53,117 bases of DNA, taken from contig JAKFEW010000114.1 of assembly GCA_036675505.1 (NCBI GenBank), positions 1 through 53,117 of the forward strand, in the 5' to 3' direction. Position numbers and translations under genes: made by a program. This document shows, piece by piece, positions 42,795-51,425 of the stretch; positions within the stretch are counted from its first letter, which is position 1; each line of letters starts with the position of its first letter. The notes below the pieces were generated by a model that was not told the origin of the DNA, did no database searches, and saw only the letters and a list, made by a program, of their open reading frames with translations. The stretch comes from JAKFEW01 sp036675505 (GTDB taxonomy: Bacteria; Cyanobacteriota; Sericytochromatia; S15B-MN24; JAQBPE01).

Positions 42795-43784
42795 ATGTCT
42801 GAGATGATGAGCGCGGTGGTCATGCACGAGCGCGGCGGGCCCGAGGTGTTGCGCTACGAGCCCTTCCCGAAGCCCGCGCCCGCGCCCGGCGAGGTGCTGC
42901 TGCGCGTGCGGGCCGCCACCGTCAACCACACTGACCTCTTCCACCGCAGCGGCCGGTTCTTCATCCAGAAGCCGCTGCCGCACGTGCTCGGGATGGACGT
43001 GGCGGGCGAGGTGGCAGCGCTCGGCGCCGGGGTGACGGAGGTGGCGCCCGGCGATCGCGTGGTCGCCACCTTCGAGGCGCTGGGCCGCGAGCGCGACGGC
43101 GCCTACGCGGCGTTCACCACCGTGCCCGTCGCGCAGCTGCACAGGATCCCGCCGGGGCTCTCGTTCGAGGCCGCGGCGAGCATCAGGCTTGCCTTCACCA
43201 CCGCCTGGATCGGGCTGGTCGTCAACGCGCGGATCGGCGCGGGCGAGCGGGTCGTCGTCCATGCGGCCTCGAGCGGCGTGGGCGCGTCGGCCGTGCAGAT
43301 CGCCCGCTGGAAGGGCGCCCGGGTGATCGCCGTCAGCGAGGCGAGCAAAGCCGAGCGGATCCGCGCGCTGGGCGCGGACCTGGTGCTCGACCGCGACGAC
43401 CCGGAGCTCGAGCGCCACGTGCACGAGGCCACCGGCGGCCAGGGCGCCACGCTGGTCGTGGACTTGGTGGGCCGCACCACGCTGCGGCGCTCGATCGCGA
43501 TGCTCGCGCGCCGCGGGCGCGTGGTGTGCATCGGCACCCTGAGCGGCGACATCGCCGAGATCGACGTGATGGAGCTGATCATGAAGTCAGGCACGATCTT
43601 GGGCTCCTTCGACGTGATCGCGCCCGCGGACTTCGACCGCATCCTCGGCCTCTTCGCGGCCGGCACCTTCCAGCCCGTGATCGACGCGGTGCTGCCGCTC
43701 AGCGAGGCCCGTCGCGCGCACGAGCGGATCGAGGCGAAGGCCGCCTTCGGCAAGATCGTCCTCGTGCCCGACGGCGCGGCCTGA
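42795..43784 (+). CDS. Quinone-oxidoreductase-like MDR protein
   Basis: The 329-residue protein is a medium-chain dehydrogenase without the zinc ligands of alcohol dehydrogenases, as in quinone oxidoreductases. It has an N-terminal GroES-like part (VNHTDLFHRSGRFF; HVLGMDVAGEVAALG), the cofactor loop HAASSGVGASAVQIAR and a C-terminal FGKIVLVP. It probably uses NADPH. The ATG at 42795 after GAGGG was taken; an internal ATG at 42807 is possible. Confidence 0.9.
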   Translation: MSEMMSAVVMHERGGPEVLRYEPFPKPAPAPGEVLLRVRAATVNHTDLFHRSGRFFIQKPLPHVLGMDVAGEVAALGAGVTEVAPGDRVVATFEALGRERDGAYAAFTTVPVAQLHRIPPGLSFEAAASIRLAFTTAWIGLVVNARIGAGERVVVHAASSGVGASAVQIARWKGARVIAVSEASKAERIRALGADLVLDRDDPELERHVHEATGGQGATLVVDLVGRTTLRRSIAMLARRGRVVCIGTLSGDIAEIDVMELIMKSGTILGSFDVIAPADFDRILGLFAAGTFQPVIDAVLPLSEARRAHERIEAKAAFGKIVLVPDGAA

Positions 43785-43794
43785 GGGGCCTGGG

Positions 43795-44415
43795 ATGCTC
43801 CACGGCAACGCGCTCGACGCCATGCTGCGCGGGCGGCGCATCACGCGGCTCGCGCTCAAGCCCTTCGGCCCGTTCGGGCCGTCCGGCCCGGTCGCGCCGG
43901 ACGACACCACCCCGTACGCGGCGTACGTGGACCTGTGGCTGGACGACGGCGTATGGCTGCGCGTCTGGCGGGGTCAGGTGCAGGGGCACGAGAACCTCGG
44001 CGTCCTGCACATGACCTTCGAGCCAAAGCCGGACCCGGACGGCGCGGCCGCGGTGGACGTGAGCGCGGGTGCCCCCTGGGCCAGCTTGATCGGGGCAACG
44101 ATCCGCGCGGTGGAGCAAGACGGTTACTGGGTGCCGCGGCCCCCGCCGCGGCAGCCGCCCGCGCCCTCGGGCGACGACGCGTTCGATGCCTGGCGCTTCG
44201 GGCCGGAGGACTGGGCCGTCTTCCTGTATGCGGACGAAGACCCCCAGGAAGACTACGTGCTGCGGAGCCTGGCCCTGGAGCTGGGCGAGGGCGGGCGCCT
44301 CGGCCTGCGGGCCGTGCAGCGGCCCGGCGCGACGGCGATCGACCCCGCGGCGGTGCTCGTGCGGCTCATTCCGGGGCGCGCACCCGGCACAGGCGCAGCT
44401 CCCGGCGGCCGGTGA
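43795..44415 (+). CDS. Hypothetical protein
   Basis: The 206-residue protein has GRRITRLALKPFGPFGPSGP, acidic stretches (YADEDPQEDYVLRSLALELGEG) and a Pro-rich linker. No domain is recognised. It starts 10 bases after the oxidoreductase stop, so the two are cotranscribed. The last 50 bases overlap the end of the convergent GNAT gene, which makes the C-terminus uncertain. Confidence 0.65.
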   Translation: MLHGNALDAMLRGRRITRLALKPFGPFGPSGPVAPDDTTPYAAYVDLWLDDGVWLRVWRGQVQGHENLGVLHMTFEPKPDPDGAAAVDVSAGAPWASLIGATIRAVEQDGYWVPRPPPRQPPAPSGDDAFDAWRFGPEDWAVFLYADEDPQEDYVLRSLALELGEGGRLGLRAVQRPGATAIDPAAVLVRLIPGRAPGTGAAPGGR

Positions 44416-45049
44416 AGCCGAGGGCCTCGTAGATCCGGATGGCGCCTGTGTTGTCGGGCATGACGTGGAGGAAGGGCGCCTCGCCGCGCGCGAGGATCGC
44501 GTTCAGGAGCAGGCCGCAAAGGTGACGCGCATAGCCGCGCCCCGTGTGGTCGGGGTGGGTGCAGACCCCGCTGAGCTCGCAATGGCCGGTCAGGTGCATC
44601 CGCTCGCCCGCCATCGCCGCGAGCCGGCCGTCCACGCGGATGCCGAGGTAGGTGCCCATCGCGATCGTCCGGGGGCGGAAGTAGCCCGGGAACACCAGCG
44701 CGGTGAGCGCCAGCATCTCGGGCACGTCGGCCTCGGTGAGGGCGACGACGGCGGGCCCGGCCGGGGCGATCGCGACGGGCGCGGACGCCGTCATCTGCAA
44801 CAAGCCCGTGTCCACCTCGACCGCCCACCCGGGCGGCAACGCGGGGACCACGCCGACGAAGCTCACCGCCTCGCCGGGGGCGAGCGGGGCGAGGGGGGCG
44901 ATCGTCGCCCCCGCCGCATCGTCCGCGACCGCGAAGAAAGGCGCGACGTCCGCGGGGTAGCGCCGCATGCGCGCGGGGCCGGCGGCGAGGCGCGCGTGGT
45001 GGGTGGCGAGGGCGTGCCAGAGGGGGTTGTCGAGGAGGTGGGCCGGCAT
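44366..45049 (-). CDS. GNAT-family acetyltransferase (FR47-like)
   Basis: The 227-residue protein has a variable N-terminal half and a C-terminal GNAT fold: ELSGVCTHPDHTGRGYARHLCG binds acetyl-CoA, and AIRIYEALGFTGRRELRLCR closes the fold. This is the FR47 type. The ribosome site is weak. The 3' end overlaps the opposite gene by 50 bases. Confidence 0.88.
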   Translation of the reverse strand: MPAHLLDNPLWHALATHHARLAAGPARMRRYPADVAPFFAVADDAAGATIAPLAPLAPGEAVSFVGVVPALPPGWAVEVDTGLLQMTASAPVAIAPAGPAVVALTEADVPEMLALTALVFPGYFRPRTIAMGTYLGIRVDGRLAAMAGERMHLTGHCELSGVCTHPDHTGRGYARHLCGLLLNAILARGEAPFLHVMPDNTGAIRIYEALGFTGRRELRLCRVRAPE

Positions 45050-45142
45050 ATTGGGGAGCTTACCATGCCGAAACCGCCTTCCACTCCCTTGGCGGGCGAG
45101 GAAGGCGGTCCACCGGTTTCCCGGCCCTCGCCCCGCTCGGGG

Positions 45143-46009
45143 CTAGGTGCGGGCCAGCTCGGCGCGGGCGAAGGCGGCCTGGAAGTCGGCCGCGTAGCGG
45201 TCGAAGCCGATCGGCTCGCGCCCGAGCACCCGCCGCACGTCGTCCGTGAGCCCCGCCGCCCAGCCCGCCCGCACGCCGGCGAACAGGTCGAGCAACAGCT
45301 GGGCGTAGTCTGCCGGCACGCCCGCGCCGACGAGACCCGCGCGGAATGCCGCGGGATCGGCGTCCTCGTAGCGGATCGGCCGACCGGCGGCCGCCGCGAT
45401 CTTCGCCGCGACCTCGTCGTGCGTCAGCGCCTCGGGCCCCGTGAGCACGAACGCGCCGTCGCTGCCGTCGCGCAGGAGCAACGCCGCGGCCACCGCCGCG
45501 ATGTCGCGGGCGTCGATGAAGCCGGTCCGCGCGTCGCCCGCGGGCACCGACACCACGTCGCGCTGCTGGATGCCGGCGACCCAGTAGGCGTTGAAGTTCT
45601 GCATGAACCAGCCCGGTCGCACGATCGCGAAGGGCGTGCCGGAGGCCTCGAGCGCGCGCTCGGCGCGGCGGAACGGGATGCTCTCGTCGGCGTCGACGCC
45701 CTGCGCGGTCATCAGCACGACCTTCTTCAACCCATGCCGCGCGGCGGCTGCGATCAGGGGCGCGAGCACCGCGTGCTGGTCGGCGTGGCCGGGCGGCGAG
45801 AGCAAGAAGGCCCGCTCGACGCCTGTGAAGGCCGCTTCGAGCCCCTCGCCGGTGGCGAGGTCGAGGGCGGTCCAGCTCAGGTGGGGCGAGGCGGGCTGGG
45901 CATCGGGGCGGCGCGTGGCGCCGACGACCTCGTGGCCGGCCGCCGCGACCAGGCGCGCGACTTCCTGGCCGACGGTGCCGGTCGCGCCGATGATCAAGGT
46001 CTTGGACAT
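45143..46009 (-). CDS. NmrA-like NAD(P)-binding protein (atypical SDR)
   Basis: The 288-residue protein has the Rossmann start LIIGATGTVGQEVARLVAAAG and later RPGWFMQNF, as in NmrA/QOR2-like redox sensors and NAD(P)H:quinone oxidoreductases. The classical SDR YxxxK is not obvious. It diverges from the AraC gene, which suggests control by it. A GAGGAGG lies 10 bases ahead of the ATG at 46009. Confidence 0.9.
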   Translation of the reverse strand: MSKTLIIGATGTVGQEVARLVAAAGHEVVGATRRPDAQPASPHLSWTALDLATGEGLEAAFTGVERAFLLSPPGHADQHAVLAPLIAAAARHGLKKVVLMTAQGVDADESIPFRRAERALEASGTPFAIVRPGWFMQNFNAYWVAGIQQRDVVSVPAGDARTGFIDARDIAAVAAALLLRDGSDGAFVLTGPEALTHDEVAAKIAAAAGRPIRYEDADPAAFRAGLVGAGVPADYAQLLLDLFAGVRAGWAAGLTDDVRRVLGREPIGFDRYAADFQAAFARAELART

Positions 46010-46168
46010 AGGGGGGTTCCTCCTCGGGAAGGTTCGGAGATGGGCGGGGTTGCGATGGACGCCATCATAGGTCCAGCGACGTGGACGGCCAATGCATGAA
46101 ACTCCGCAATTCATATCCAAAACACCAATACAGGCGGAGAATCGGCCAGGTTGCGGTATGGTAGCGTC

Positions 46169-47065
46169 ATGGACGTCCTGACCGATCTGATCCGCATGGC
46201 CAGCCTCGAGGGCCGGCTCTTCGCCCGCCAGGCGGTTTACGGCGACTGGGGCGTGCGCTTCCCGTGCGACCGCAGCGCCGGCTTCCACGTGGTGGTGCAG
46301 GGCGGCTGCTGGCTGCGCAGCCCCTGCCTGGCGCAGCCCACCCGCCTCGAGCGGGGCGACATCGTGTTCATGGCCCGTGGCACGCCGCACGAGCTCGCCT
46401 CGTCGCCCGCGGAGCCCGCCGTCGCGGTCGAGGCGTTCCGCGCGCGCCCGGCCGGCCAGGGCGCCCCGAACGTGACGATCGCGTGCGCGGTCTACCGCTT
46501 CCGCGACGAGCCCACCCATCCCTTCTTCGACGATCTGCCGCCGTTCTTCCACCTGCCGAGCGCGATGCTGCCGGCCCACCATGGGATCCATTCGGTGGTG
46601 GCGCTGCTCTCCGCCGAGCTCGACCACGGCCACCCCGGCGCGGACGCGGTGGTGGAGCGGCTCGTGGACGTGCTCTTCCACTACATCGTGCGGGCCTGGA
46701 TCGAGCAGCGGCGCGCCACGCCCGGCACGTGGGCGGCGGCCCTGCGCGACGAGCCGCTCGCCCGTGCGCTCGCCGCGATGCACCGCGAGGTGGGCCGGCC
46801 CTGGGACGTCGCGGAGCTCGCGGCGGTGGGCGGCCTCTCGCGCTCGGCCTTCGCCGACAAGTTCAAGCGCACCACCGGCGAGACCCCCGCGCACTACCTG
46901 GCGCGCCTGCGCGTGCAGCGGGCGATGGCCCTGCTCAGGACCTCGGACGCGGGCCTCGAGACGGTGGCGGCGGAGGTGGGCTACGCCAACGCGTTCGCCT
47001 TCTCGAAGGCCTTCAAGCGGGTGGTCGGGATGTCGCCCGGCGCCTACCGCAAGACCGCCGTCTGA
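46169..47065 (+). CDS. AraC-family regulator with cupin domain
   Basis: The 298-residue protein has an N-terminal cupin (RLERGDIVFMARGTPHELASS), as in Cupin_6-type AraC proteins. Two C-terminal AraC helix-turn-helix units follow (DVAELAAVGGLSRSAFADKFKRTTGETPAHYL; LETVAAEVGYANAFAFSKAFKRVVGMSPGAYR). It probably senses a small electrophile or metabolite and controls the divergent NmrA-like gene. The gap of 159 bases between the two starts is AT-rich around 46100. Confidence 0.92.
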   Translation: MDVLTDLIRMASLEGRLFARQAVYGDWGVRFPCDRSAGFHVVVQGGCWLRSPCLAQPTRLERGDIVFMARGTPHELASSPAEPAVAVEAFRARPAGQGAPNVTIACAVYRFRDEPTHPFFDDLPPFFHLPSAMLPAHHGIHSVVALLSAELDHGHPGADAVVERLVDVLFHYIVRAWIEQRRATPGTWAAALRDEPLARALAAMHREVGRPWDVAELAAVGGLSRSAFADKFKRTTGETPAHYLARLRVQRAMALLRTSDAGLETVAAEVGYANAFAFSKAFKRVVGMSPGAYRKTAV

Positions 47066-47069
47066 GCGC

Positions 47070-47651
47070 TCAGCGGGCCGAAGGCAGCCTGCCGAGGAAC
47101 GCCAGTTCGGTCTGCTGGGGCTGGACCTTCGGCAGCGTGTACATGTACGCGTCCTCGTACTCGCCGAACGGCACCTCGCCGTCCTGGTTCAGGTCGCCGC
47201 CGTGCGTCTCGGGCCACAGCGAGAAGTAGAGCTTGATCCGCTCGAGCTCCTTGCCCGTGAGCTTGAAGTCGTTGTTGGCGTCGGTCTTGATGAACAGCGC
47301 CTGGATGCGCGGGCGCAGCTCGGTCATCCACCAGCTGATCACGTCGTCGCGCAGGAACTCGTCGATCACGATGCGGCCGTCGCCGCTCACGTCGTAGTCG
47401 GCGAAGGTCTCGATCACGCCCGGCAGGCGCAGGGCCTCGTCGCTGGCCTCGGCGCGCGTGACGGCGCCGTCGACGTTCAGATCGAGCTTCTTGAAGCGGA
47501 GCTTGCGCAGCTCGACGACGCCCGCGCGCAGGCCGGCGTCGGTGCGGGCCTTGACCGACGCCGCCACCCGCGGGGCGGCGGGCGTGAAGCTCGCGGCGCT
47601 GCAGCCCGAGAGCAGGGCCAGGGCGAGAATCCCGGTCAGGCAAGCACGCAT
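47070..47651 (-). CDS. EF-hand lipoprotein
   Basis: The 193-residue protein has a lipobox ALLSGC near residue 17 and four EF-hand-like loops: DLNVDGAVTRAE, DVSGDGRIVIDE, DANNDFKLTGKE (third loop lacking the central Gly) and DLNQDGEVPFGE. It should bind calcium outside the cytoplasmic membrane. The ATG at 47651 follows AAGGAG. It is divergent from the clostripain-like gene, and clostripain-type enzymes are often calcium-dependent. Confidence 0.88.
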   Translation of the reverse strand: MRACLTGILALALLSGCSAASFTPAAPRVAASVKARTDAGLRAGVVELRKLRFKKLDLNVDGAVTRAEASDEALRLPGVIETFADYDVSGDGRIVIDEFLRDDVISWWMTELRPRIQALFIKTDANNDFKLTGKELERIKLYFSLWPETHGGDLNQDGEVPFGEYEDAYMYTLPKVQPQQTELAFLGRLPSAR

Positions 47652-47692
47652 GGGTCGCTCCTTCAACTGAACTTAATCTATTCGTTTGCCCA

Positions 47693-47721
47693 ATCTAACC
47701 CGTGCGCCTGCATGCTGGCAA
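47693..47721 (-). promoter_or_regulatory. Promoter of the EF-hand lipoprotein
   Basis: On the minus strand TTGCCA (47721-47716), a 17-bp spacer and TTAGAT (47698-47693) make a promoter about 40 bases ahead of the start at 47651. Confidence 0.65.
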
Positions 47722-47748
47722 GGGCTGGGCGCGGAAGGGACGCCGACA

Positions 47749-47767
47749 TGGTTAAGGTAAGTATAAG
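47749..47767 (-). promoter_or_regulatory. 11-bp direct repeat on the minus strand
   Basis: Read on the minus strand, CTTATACT (47767-47760) is followed by CTTAACCA (47756-47749), 11 bp apart. The second copy fits PyTTAAPyPy(T/A). It lies upstream of the EF-hand lipoprotein promoter. Confidence 0.5.
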
Positions 47768-47781
47768 ATATTTTCGCTTTA

Positions 47782-47811
47782 GTTAACAATGGATTAAATT
47801 AAAGTTATGAT
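47782..47811 (+). promoter_or_regulatory. Promoter of the C11 protease, phased repeats, leaderless
   Basis: TTAACA (47783-47788), a 17-bp spacer and TATGAT (47806-47811) form a promoter whose transcript should start at or next to the ATG at 47818. GTTAACAA (47782), ATTAAATT (47793) and GTTATGAT (47804) are 11 bp apart. Confidence 0.65.
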
Positions 47812-47817
47812 GGCCAA

Positions 47818-49113
47818 ATGCGACACACGACCTCTTGCCTCACCGCCGCCGCCCTCGCGGCCCTCGCCCTGCTCCCCGCCGCTTGCGCCCACCTGCCGGG
47901 CCAGGCCGGCCTGACGCCCGCCGGTCGAGGCCCAGGCGCCCTCGCCCGGGCCACCAAGGGCGGCAGCTGGACGATCCTCGTCCACGTCGCCGCCGACAAC
48001 GACCTCTACCCCTTCGCGGCCGAGGACATCAACGAGATGGAGTCCGGCCTCGCGACGCTGCGCGCCCGCGGCGATCAGTCGACCCGCATCGTGCTGCTCT
48101 ACGACGGCGCGGTGAAGGGCGACAGCAAGGTCGTCGAGATCGTGCCGGATCCCGGTGCGCCCAACGAGACGGTCGTCTCCAAGACCATCGACGACCAGGG
48201 CGCGCTGGTCGACCCCGCCACCCACGAGATCGACTCCGGCGACCCGCGGCTCTCCGCCAAGTTCGCGGCCTGGGGAGCGCGCTTCGCGCCGGCCGACCAC
48301 ACGCTCTTCAGCTTCTGGGACCACGGCTCGGGCATCTTCCGCGATCGCGGCAACGGCCCCAGCAAGGGCTTCTGCTGGGACGACGGCGGCGGGCACATGA
48401 ACACGAACGACCTCGACGACATCACGGGCGCCTTCGCCAGGGCCGCCGGCAAGCGCCTCACCGCCTTCGCGATGGACGCCTGCCTGATGTCGCACGTCGA
48501 GCTCGCCTACCAGGCGCGCGGCACCTGCGACTACATGTTCGCGTCGGAGGAGCTCGAGCCGGGCCACGGCTACGACTACTCGGACTGGCTCAAGCGTGTC
48601 GCCGGCACCGACCGCAGCCCGCGCGCCGTGCTCTCGGCGCTCGTCGACTCCTGCGTCTGGGCCTATAGCGCGGGGGGCAGCTACGGGCCCGACGCGATCA
48701 CCTTCGCGGTGACCGACATCAACGCGCTCACCGGCCGCGCGGTGCCGGCGATGAACGCCTTCGCCAGGGCCGCGGCCGCAGCGATCGACGCCGCACGCCC
48801 GGCGTTGCGCGCGGCGCGCGAGAGCACGCAGGTCTTCGAGAACCGCGACTGCGCGGATCTGGTCCACTTCGGCGAGCGCCTCGCCGCCACGGACGCGCCC
48901 GCGGACGTGAAGGCCGCGGCCGCCGAGATGGCGAAGGCCGTGCGGAGCACGGTGGTGAAGGAGGCCCACTCCAGCCAGTTCACGGGCGCGCGCGGCCTCG
49001 TCGTCTACTTCCCGACGCCGAGCCAGGGCTACAACCCGGTCTACGACGACCCGGCCAAGATCGCCTTCGCGGCCGAGGGCTGGGGCGGCTTCTTGAAGGC
49101 CTACCGCCGCTGA
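47818..49113 (+). CDS. Clostripain-like (C11) cysteine protease lipoprotein
   Basis: The 431-residue protein has a lipoprotein signal ending at LPAAC. The C11 catalytic pair is His169 in FSFWDHGSG and Cys222 in AMDACLMS. The family start WTILVHVAADNDL is present, as is GTCDYMFASEELEPGHGYDY. C11 peptidases cut after Arg or Lys and often need calcium. No ribosome site precedes the ATG, which agrees with a leaderless mRNA. It diverges from an EF-hand lipoprotein. Confidence 0.9.
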   Translation: MRHTTSCLTAAALAALALLPAACAHLPGQAGLTPAGRGPGALARATKGGSWTILVHVAADNDLYPFAAEDINEMESGLATLRARGDQSTRIVLLYDGAVKGDSKVVEIVPDPGAPNETVVSKTIDDQGALVDPATHEIDSGDPRLSAKFAAWGARFAPADHTLFSFWDHGSGIFRDRGNGPSKGFCWDDGGGHMNTNDLDDITGAFARAAGKRLTAFAMDACLMSHVELAYQARGTCDYMFASEELEPGHGYDYSDWLKRVAGTDRSPRAVLSALVDSCVWAYSAGGSYGPDAITFAVTDINALTGRAVPAMNAFARAAAAAIDAARPALRAARESTQVFENRDCADLVHFGERLAATDAPADVKAAAAEMAKAVRSTVVKEAHSSQFTGARGLVVYFPTPSQGYNPVYDDPAKIAFAAEGWGGFLKAYRR

Positions 49114-49215
49114 GCCTCGCCTGATCCCAACTCACGTCGGCTGTTGGCCATCGGCTCCGCATCGGTGACGATGGCCTCGCGGTCGGCGCGACCGCGCGAG
49201 ACGAGGAGCACCCTC

Positions 49216-50181
49216 ATGCCGCGTGAGATCAGCTTCAACAGTGAAGGGGAACGCTGCCTGGGCCGGCTGTGGCTGCCCGAGGGGCACGAGCCAGGCGCGA
49301 AGGTGCCGGCGGTCGTGCTCGCCAACGCGATCACGGCGGTCAAGGAGCTGATCCTGCCGGGGTACGCGGCGCGCTTCGCGACCGCGGGCTTCGCGGCGCT
49401 CACCTTCGACTACCGCCGTTGGGGCGAGAGCGAAGGCCAGCCGCGCCACCACTTCGAGCCGCACGCGCAGATCCAGGATCTCCGCAACGCGATCACCTGG
49501 CTCGCCGCCCAGCCCGAGGTGGACGCCGCGCGCATCGGCGGCTGGGGCGTGTCGATGGGCGGCGGCCACATGCTGCACCTCGCGGCCTTCGAGCGCCGCC
49601 TGGCGGCCGTCGCGGTGACGGCCACGGCGGTGCGCAGCCTGCCGATCTACGAGCGGATGATGGGCCTCGCCGGCCTGCAGGAGCTGCTCGCCCAGCTCGG
49701 CCAGGACCGCGCCGCGCGCTTCTGGACCGATGCCGTCGCGACCACCCGCCCGGCCTGGGGCAAGCCCGGCGACGACTGCCTGCTGCCCGTCGAGGAGGCC
49801 TGGCGCTTCTACATGCCGGACGGCCAGCCGGCGGCGCCCACCTTCGTCAACCAGCTGACGGTGGCGTCGGTCGAGAACATGATCGCCTACAACCCGGACT
49901 TCGCGATCCACCTGGCCTCGCCCACCGCCGTGTTGTTCGTGCATGCCAGCCAGGACGTGATCCCGGTCGAGGCGGTGCGCGAGGTCTTCGAGCGGGCCGA
50001 CGAGCCGAAGAAGCTGGTGGTGCTCGACTGCAAGCACACGGATCTCTACGACGTGGAGCCCTGGGTCACGCAGGCGGCCGAGGAGGCGATCGCCTGGTTC
50101 CGCGACCACCTGCCGGCGCGCACGCCGAGCATCACGCTGATGCCGAGCGAGAGCGAGAGCGGGGTCGTGGAGCTGACCTGA
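49216..50181 (+). CDS. Alpha/beta hydrolase (DLH/YcjY-like)
   Basis: The 321-residue protein has an alpha/beta hydrolase fold: DYRRWGESEG, nucleophile elbow GGWGVSMGGGH, and probable acid and His in HASQDVIPVE and CKHTDLYD. The group includes YcjY and peptidases of the S15/S9 type; the substrate is unknown. The ATG at 49216 follows GAGGAG; an earlier in-frame start is less likely. No signal peptide is seen. Confidence 0.88.
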   Translation: MPREISFNSEGERCLGRLWLPEGHEPGAKVPAVVLANAITAVKELILPGYAARFATAGFAALTFDYRRWGESEGQPRHHFEPHAQIQDLRNAITWLAAQPEVDAARIGGWGVSMGGGHMLHLAAFERRLAAVAVTATAVRSLPIYERMMGLAGLQELLAQLGQDRAARFWTDAVATTRPAWGKPGDDCLLPVEEAWRFYMPDGQPAAPTFVNQLTVASVENMIAYNPDFAIHLASPTAVLFVHASQDVIPVEAVREVFERADEPKKLVVLDCKHTDLYDVEPWVTQAAEEAIAWFRDHLPARTPSITLMPSESESGVVELT

Positions 50182-50190
50182 CGGCCGGTC

Positions 50191-50499
50191 TCAACCGAAG
50201 CGCTTGCGCCGCATGTCCTCACATTCGGGCGAGCCGGCCTGGAAGTCGCGGCAGACCTGCGGGCGGCGCTCGTAGGCGGTACAGGCGCAGGCCGCGCCGA
50301 GCGTGCCGCGCAGGAACACGCAGCGGGTCTCGCCCGGCCCGTTGGGCCGCGTAAGCAGGAAATCGCAGCCCGCGGTGTCCGGCGTGAGCTCGGACGGGCC
50401 GAACCGCTCGGCGCAGGCGCCGTAGAGCGTTACGAAGGGGCCGCCGCCCGGATAGGCTTCGCTCGTGCAGCAGGCGCCGCAGGTGGTGCAGTCGTACAA
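50191..50499 (-). CDS. YkgJ-family Cys-cluster protein
   Basis: The 102-residue protein has the N-terminal CTTCGACC motif and further Cys in AGCDFL, RCVFL, ACACTAYERRPQVCRDF and ECEDM. This is the UPF0153/YkgJ pattern of putative zinc- or iron-binding proteins. The only start in frame is a TTG at 50499 with a poor ribosome site. The function of the family is not known. Confidence 0.83.
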   Translation of the reverse strand: MYDCTTCGACCTSEAYPGGGPFVTLYGACAERFGPSELTPDTAGCDFLLTRPNGPGETRCVFLRGTLGAACACTAYERRPQVCRDFQAGSPECEDMRRKRFG

Positions 50500-50598
50500 C
50501 GTGGGAGGGGATCCTTCTCGGGAGCGGCGGGGCGGCCTTCATCATAGCGCGTTGACCGGCCCAAGCGGGGATGCGACACTGGGACCAGGAGACCGTTG

Positions 50599-51378
50599 AT
50601 GGAGTCAGAATCGACGGCCGCGGGGGCGATCGCCCGGCGCGCCGCCCCCCACGACCAGGAGCTCGCCAGGCGCCAGGCCGATCTGGCGCGGATCGAGCGC
50701 GAGCTGGCCGCGAGCGAGGCCGCGTGGAAGGCCTACGCCGACCAGCTGTTCGCGTTCCAGCGGCGCTACTTGCAGGCCTTCGGCGCCACCTTCGCCGAGC
50801 TCGAGGAGCTGGACGCGCAGATCGCGGAGCGCGCCGCGCAGGTGCGGCCGGCCGACAACGCCAAGCAGCGCAAGGCCGAGCGCGCGCGTGCCCGCCTCAC
50901 GCCGTTCGCGGGCGGGGGCGGCGAGGCGCCCGTCGCGCCGAAGCCCTCGCCCACCGACGAGCTGCGCGCGATCTTCCGTGCGCTCACGAAACGGATCCAC
51001 CCGGACCTCGCGGACGACGAGGCCGAGCGCCAGCGGCGCGAGGCGCTGATGGTCGAGGCCAACGCCGCCTATGCGGCCGGCGACGTGGCGGCCCTCGCGT
51101 ACCTGTCGGCTCGCCAGGAGCCGGCGGCGGCCGAAGACGCGCTAGATCGCCTGACGCGGCGCATCGCGCTGGCCCAGGCGCAGCTCGCCCGGGCCGAGGC
51201 GCGCCGCGCCGCGAGCGAGGCCTCGGACCTCGCGCGCCTCATGCGCAGGGAGACCAAGGCGAAGGACGACGGCCGGGATCTGTTCCGCAAGTTGGCGGGC
51301 GAGCTCGAGGAAGAACTGAAACACGCCCGCAAGCGCCTGCGGGCGCTCACGCGCCGGGCCGAGAAGCGCGAAGGTTGA
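50599..51378 (+). CDS. Coiled-coil protein with a J-domain-like segment
   Basis: The 259-residue protein has an N-terminal coiled coil (ELARRQADLARIERELAASE). A middle segment, ELRAIFRALTKRIHPDLADDEAERQRREAL, contains the HPD motif of J domains, and a second coiled coil is rich in Arg and Ala. J domains stimulate Hsp70/DnaK, and the HPD tripeptide is the key contact. The segment is short, so a full J domain is uncertain. The ATG at 50599 follows AGGAG. Confidence 0.75.
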   Translation: MESESTAAGAIARRAAPHDQELARRQADLARIERELAASEAAWKAYADQLFAFQRRYLQAFGATFAELEELDAQIAERAAQVRPADNAKQRKAERARARLTPFAGGGGEAPVAPKPSPTDELRAIFRALTKRIHPDLADDEAERQRREALMVEANAAYAAGDVAALAYLSARQEPAAAEDALDRLTRRIALAQAQLARAEARRAASEASDLARLMRRETKAKDDGRDLFRKLAGELEEELKHARKRLRALTRRAEKREG

Positions 51379-51425
51379 AAGCGTCGGCAAGGGTCTCGTT
51401 GAAGGCGTCGTTGAAGGAGGTCTCC

